The notes beneath the pieces are model-generated. The model was not told where the DNA came from and searched no databases. It worked only from the letters and a program-made list of their open reading frames with translations. From NCBI GenBank assembly GCA_013696365.1, contig JACCYS010000223.1, positions 1-6,712 on the forward strand: a stretch of 6,712 nucleotides of DNA, in the 5' to 3' direction. Position 1 is the first letter of the stretch. Each line of letters starts with the position of its first letter. Origin of the DNA: Nocardioidaceae bacterium (GTDB lineage Bacteria > Actinomycetota > Actinomycetes > Propionibacteriales > Nocardioidaceae). Position numbers and translations under genes: made by a program. Positions 3,930 through 6,712 of the stretch are shown piece by piece.

Positions 3930-6712
3930 ATGAGTACGCCCACCTCCGAGCTGTCCGCGCTGCGGGCGCGCCTCGACAGCCTGGCACTCGCCGACGCGCA
4001 TCGGCTCGGGCGCCGGCTCGAGGGCATCCGCAAGTCCAGGAACCGAGACAGACGGGCAGCGGTGATGGCCAGCGTTGCCGCCGGAGTCACGGCGGCAGAA
4101 ATCGCGGCGCAGCGGCGCCAGTCAGCGACGCCGCACCTGGACTATCCCACCGAGCTGCCCATCAGCCAGGCTCACGACGACATCGTGGCGACGTTGCGCG
4201 CACATCAGGTGGTCGTGCTCGCCGGCGAGACCGGCTCTGGCAAGACCACCCAGCTCCCCAAAATGCTGCTCGAGCTGGGGTACGGCCGGCGTGGCTACAT
4301 CGGACACACCCAGCCCCGGCGCATCGCCGCCCGCAGCGTTGCCGAGCGGCTGGCGGACGAGATGCAGACCGAGGTGGGCGGGATTGTCGGTTATGCGGTG
4401 CGCTTCACCGACCAGGTGGGCGACGACAGCCTGGTGAAGCTGATGACCGACGGCATCCTGGTCACCGAGATCCAGCGCGACCCACTACTGCTGCGCTACG
4501 ACGCGATCATCATCGACGAGGCGCACGAGCGCAGCCTCAACATCGACTTCCTGCTCGGCTACCTGCGAGCCCTGCTCCCCCGCCGGCCCGACCTCAAGCT
4601 CGTCATCACCTCCGCGACCATCGACCCCGACAGGTTCGCCCGACACTTCGGCGACGCACCCGTGCTGGAGGTGTCGGGGCGCACCTATCCGGTCCAGGTG
4701 CGCTACCGACCACCGGAGCCCGACGCCGACCTCGTGCAGGCGCTCTGCGAGGCGGTCGACGAGCTTGCGGCCGAAGGGCCTGGCGATGTGCTGGTGTTCC
4801 TGTCCGGCGAGCGTGAGATCCGCGACGCCGCGGACGCGTTGTCCGACCACCTGGCTTCAAGTGCGGCTTCCCGCCGTGACCCAGTCGAGATTGTCCCGCT
4901 GTTCGGCCGGCTGTCCGCGGCAGAGCAGCACCGGGTGTTCGCGACACATACCGGGCGGCGGGTGGTGCTGGCGACCAACGTTGCCGAGACGTCCCTGACG
5001 GTGCCCGGCATCCGCTACGTCATCGATGCCGGCACCGCGCGCATCTCGCGCTACAGCCAGCGACTCAAGGTGCAGCGGCTGCCGATCGAGCGGGTGTCCC
5101 AGGCCTCGGCCAATCAGCGGGCGGGCCGCTGCGGGCGTACCGCCGACGGTGTCTGCATCCGGCTGTACGCCGAGGACGACTTCGACTCGCGGCCGGCGTT
5201 CACCGACCCAGAGATCCTGCGCACCAACCTGGCGTCGGTCGTGTTACAGATGGCCGCACTGGGTCTTGGCCCGGTCGAAGAGTTCGGGTTTGTGGACCCG
5301 CCGGACACCCGCAGCATCCGCGACGGCACCCAGCTGCTCACCGAGCTGGGGGCGCTGGAGCGCGCACCGGGCGAGCGGAGCGACCAGCTGACGGCAATCG
5401 GGCGACGGTTGGCCCGGCTGCCGCTGGACCCACGCCTGGGCAGGATGGTGCTTGAGGCTGACCGGTTGGGCTGCGTACGCGAGGTGGTGGTGATCGCCGC
5501 GGCGCTGGCGATCCAGGACCCGCGGGAACGCCCGAGCGACTCCGAGCAGGCCGCCGACGCGGCGCACAAGCGCTTCCAGGACCCCACCTCGGACCTGCTG
5601 TCCTACCTGGCGCTGTGGCGGCACCTGCGCGAGCAGCAGCAGGCCATGAGCTCGAGCAAGTTCCGCCGGATGTGCCGTGCCGAGTTCCTCAACTATCTGC
5701 GCGTCCGCGAGTGGCAAGACCTCGTCGCTCAGCTACGCCGGGTGCTCGGCGACCTCGACGTCCCCGTCTCGAGCGCACCCGAGGACCCCGACCGGCTGCA
5801 CCAGGCGCTGCTCGCCGGGCTGCTGTCCCACGTCGGGCTGCGCCAGCGCGACACCCGCGACTATCTCGGTGCCCGCGGGGCCCGCTTTGCCATCTTCCCC
5901 GGCTCCGGGCTCGCCAAGACACGCCCGGAGTGGGTCATGGCCGCCGAGCTGGTCGAAACCTCGCGGCTGTGGGGCCGTCAGGTGGCCCGCATCGACCCCG
6001 GCTGGCTTGAGCCGCTAGCCGCCCACCTGGTCAAGCGCGCGTATGCCGAGCCGCACTGGGAGCGCAAACAGGGCGCGGCGGTCGCACTGGAGACGGTGAC
6101 GCTGTACGGCATCCCGATCGTGGTGGGTCGGCGCCTGCACCTGGGCCGGGTCGACCCGGCTGCCGCCCGCGACCTGTTCATCCGGCAGGCGCTGGTCGAG
6201 GGTGACTGGGACACCCGGCACCACTTCCACCGAGACAACCAGGCACTGCGGCGCGAGGTCGAGGCCCTGGAGGCGCGGACCCGCCGCCGCGACATCGTCG
6301 TCGACGACGAAGACCTGGTCGCCTTCTACGACGAGCGCGTCCCCGCCGACGTCGTGTCCGGTCGGCACTTCGACACCTGGTGGAAAGACGAACGGCATCG
6401 GCGACCGGACCTGCTCGACTTCAACCGTGATCTGCTGCTGCGCGAGGACGCCGACGCGGTTGACCCCGGCGAGTATCCGGACACCTGGACGATGGGCGAG
6501 TCGGTGCTGCCGCTGACCTACGCGTTCGACCCTGGGGACCGACGCGACGGGGTCACCGTGGATATCCCGCTGGCGTTGCTGCCGCACGTGCACGCAGCTG
6601 GTTTCGCCTGGCAGGTTCCGGGTCTGCGGCTCGAGCTGGTCACCGCGCTGCTGCGCTCACTGCCCAAGCCGCTGCGCCGCCAGCTGGCGCCGGCGCCGGA
6701 CCATGCAGCGCG
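3930..6712 (+). CDS. hrpA: ATP-dependent RNA helicase HrpA (partial, C-terminus off window)
   Basis: The first 927 codons of a DEAH-box 3'-5' RNA helicase, open without a stop at the right edge. An HrpA-type N-terminus carries DAHRLGRRL (22-30) and YPTELPIS (72-79). The helicase motifs are Walker A GETGSGKT (99-106), Ia TQPRRIAARS (127-136), Ib TDGIL (173-177), Walker B DEAH (196-199), SAT (228-230), IV VLVFLSGEREI (287-297), V LATNVAETSLTVPGI (347-361) and VI QRAGRCGR (396-403). HA2/ratchet sequence follows (IGRRLARLPLDPRLGRM from about 490), then an OB-fold region (about 625-700, FPGSGLAKTRPEWV). The DUF3418 region typical of HrpA fills the rest, including HFDTWWKDER. HrpA proteins are about 1,280-1,300 residues, so some 350 are missing. 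HrpA unwinds RNA; in E. coli it is linked to fimbrial mRNA processing and rescue of stalled ribosomes. No key motif residue is missing. The ATG at 3930 is chosen because it immediately precedes the conserved N-terminus. The gene is divergent from the sugar dehydrogenase, with the palindrome array between them. Confidence 0.97.
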   Translation, partial: MSTPTSELSALRARLDSLALADAHRLGRRLEGIRKSRNRDRRAAVMASVAAGVTAAEIAAQRRQSATPHLDYPTELPISQAHDDIVATLRAHQVVVLAGETGSGKTTQLPKMLLELGYGRRGYIGHTQPRRIAARSVAERLADEMQTEVGGIVGYAVRFTDQVGDDSLVKLMTDGILVTEIQRDPLLLRYDAIIIDEAHERSLNIDFLLGYLRALLPRRPDLKLVITSATIDPDRFARHFGDAPVLEVSGRTYPVQVRYRPPEPDADLVQALCEAVDELAAEGPGDVLVFLSGEREIRDAADALSDHLASSAASRRDPVEIVPLFGRLSAAEQHRVFATHTGRRVVLATNVAETSLTVPGIRYVIDAGTARISRYSQRLKVQRLPIERVSQASANQRAGRCGRTADGVCIRLYAEDDFDSRPAFTDPEILRTNLASVVLQMAALGLGPVEEFGFVDPPDTRSIRDGTQLLTELGALERAPGERSDQLTAIGRRLARLPLDPRLGRMVLEADRLGCVREVVVIAAALAIQDPRERPSDSEQAADAAHKRFQDPTSDLLSYLALWRHLREQQQAMSSSKFRRMCRAEFLNYLRVREWQDLVAQLRRVLGDLDVPVSSAPEDPDRLHQALLAGLLSHVGLRQRDTRDYLGARGARFAIFPGSGLAKTRPEWVMAAELVETSRLWGRQVARIDPGWLEPLAAHLVKRAYAEPHWERKQGAAVALETVTLYGIPIVVGRRLHLGRVDPAAARDLFIRQALVEGDWDTRHHFHRDNQALRREVEALEARTRRRDIVVDDEDLVAFYDERVPADVVSGRHFDTWWKDERHRRPDLLDFNRDLLLREDADAVDPGEYPDTWTMGESVLPLTYAFDPGDRRDGVTVDIPLALLPHVHAAGFAWQVPGLRLELVTALLRSLPKPLRRQLAPAPDHAA

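Noticed and set aside
3740..4816. Plus-strand open frame of 358 codons overlapping the palindromes and the start of hrpA
   Set aside because: It is out of frame with hrpA, Arg/Ala-rich, and its first part is just translated palindrome sequence (HVNVA, FTWHA). The hrpA frame contains every helicase motif.

Overview
The window is ordinary high-GC actinobacterial chromosome. The evidence is strong G/C preference at third codon positions, GTG next to ATG starts, a DUF427 protein, and an HrpA-type helicase whose N-terminus looks actinobacterial. I cannot fix the genus from the sequence; a Propionibacteriales-like or related lineage is only a guess.

Layout from left to right. (1) Positions 1-834, minus strand: a tight two-gene unit, a DUF427 protein followed by a metallo-beta-lactamase-fold hydrolase that runs off the left edge. 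(2) Positions 835-943: a divergent intergenic region with four copies of an AT-rich GACAAT half-site. (3) Positions 944-1567, plus strand: the decayed remains of an exported sulfatase. It keeps a Shine-Dalgarno, a signal peptide, the N-terminal metal-site strand, a mid/late piece and the C-terminal tail, but these lie in different reading frames and the segment holding the catalytic formylglycine motif is gone. Its last codons are a 9-bp tandem repeat. (4) Positions 1599-3707, minus strand: a complete secreted PQQ-type glucose/sorbosone dehydrogenase-family protein with a PKD domain and further beta-rich C-terminal modules, convergent with the sulfatase remnant. (5) Positions 3708-3929: a divergent intergenic region with three related palindromes whose centres are exactly 31 bp apart. 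(6) Positions 3930-6712, plus strand: the first 927 codons of an HrpA-type DEAH-box RNA helicase, open at the right edge.

The genes do not form one pathway. DUF427 and the hydrolase are probably co-transcribed. The sulfatase remnant and the sugar dehydrogenase both have export signals, so this may once have been a patch of extracellular carbohydrate or sulfate-ester metabolism, but that link is inference. HrpA is a housekeeping RNA-processing and ribosome-related gene. I found no CRISPR array, tRNA, rRNA, transposase or defence system. The two items most worth a second look are the 31-bp-phased palindrome array and the three-frame sulfatase remnant. I do not see a convincing new biological system here.
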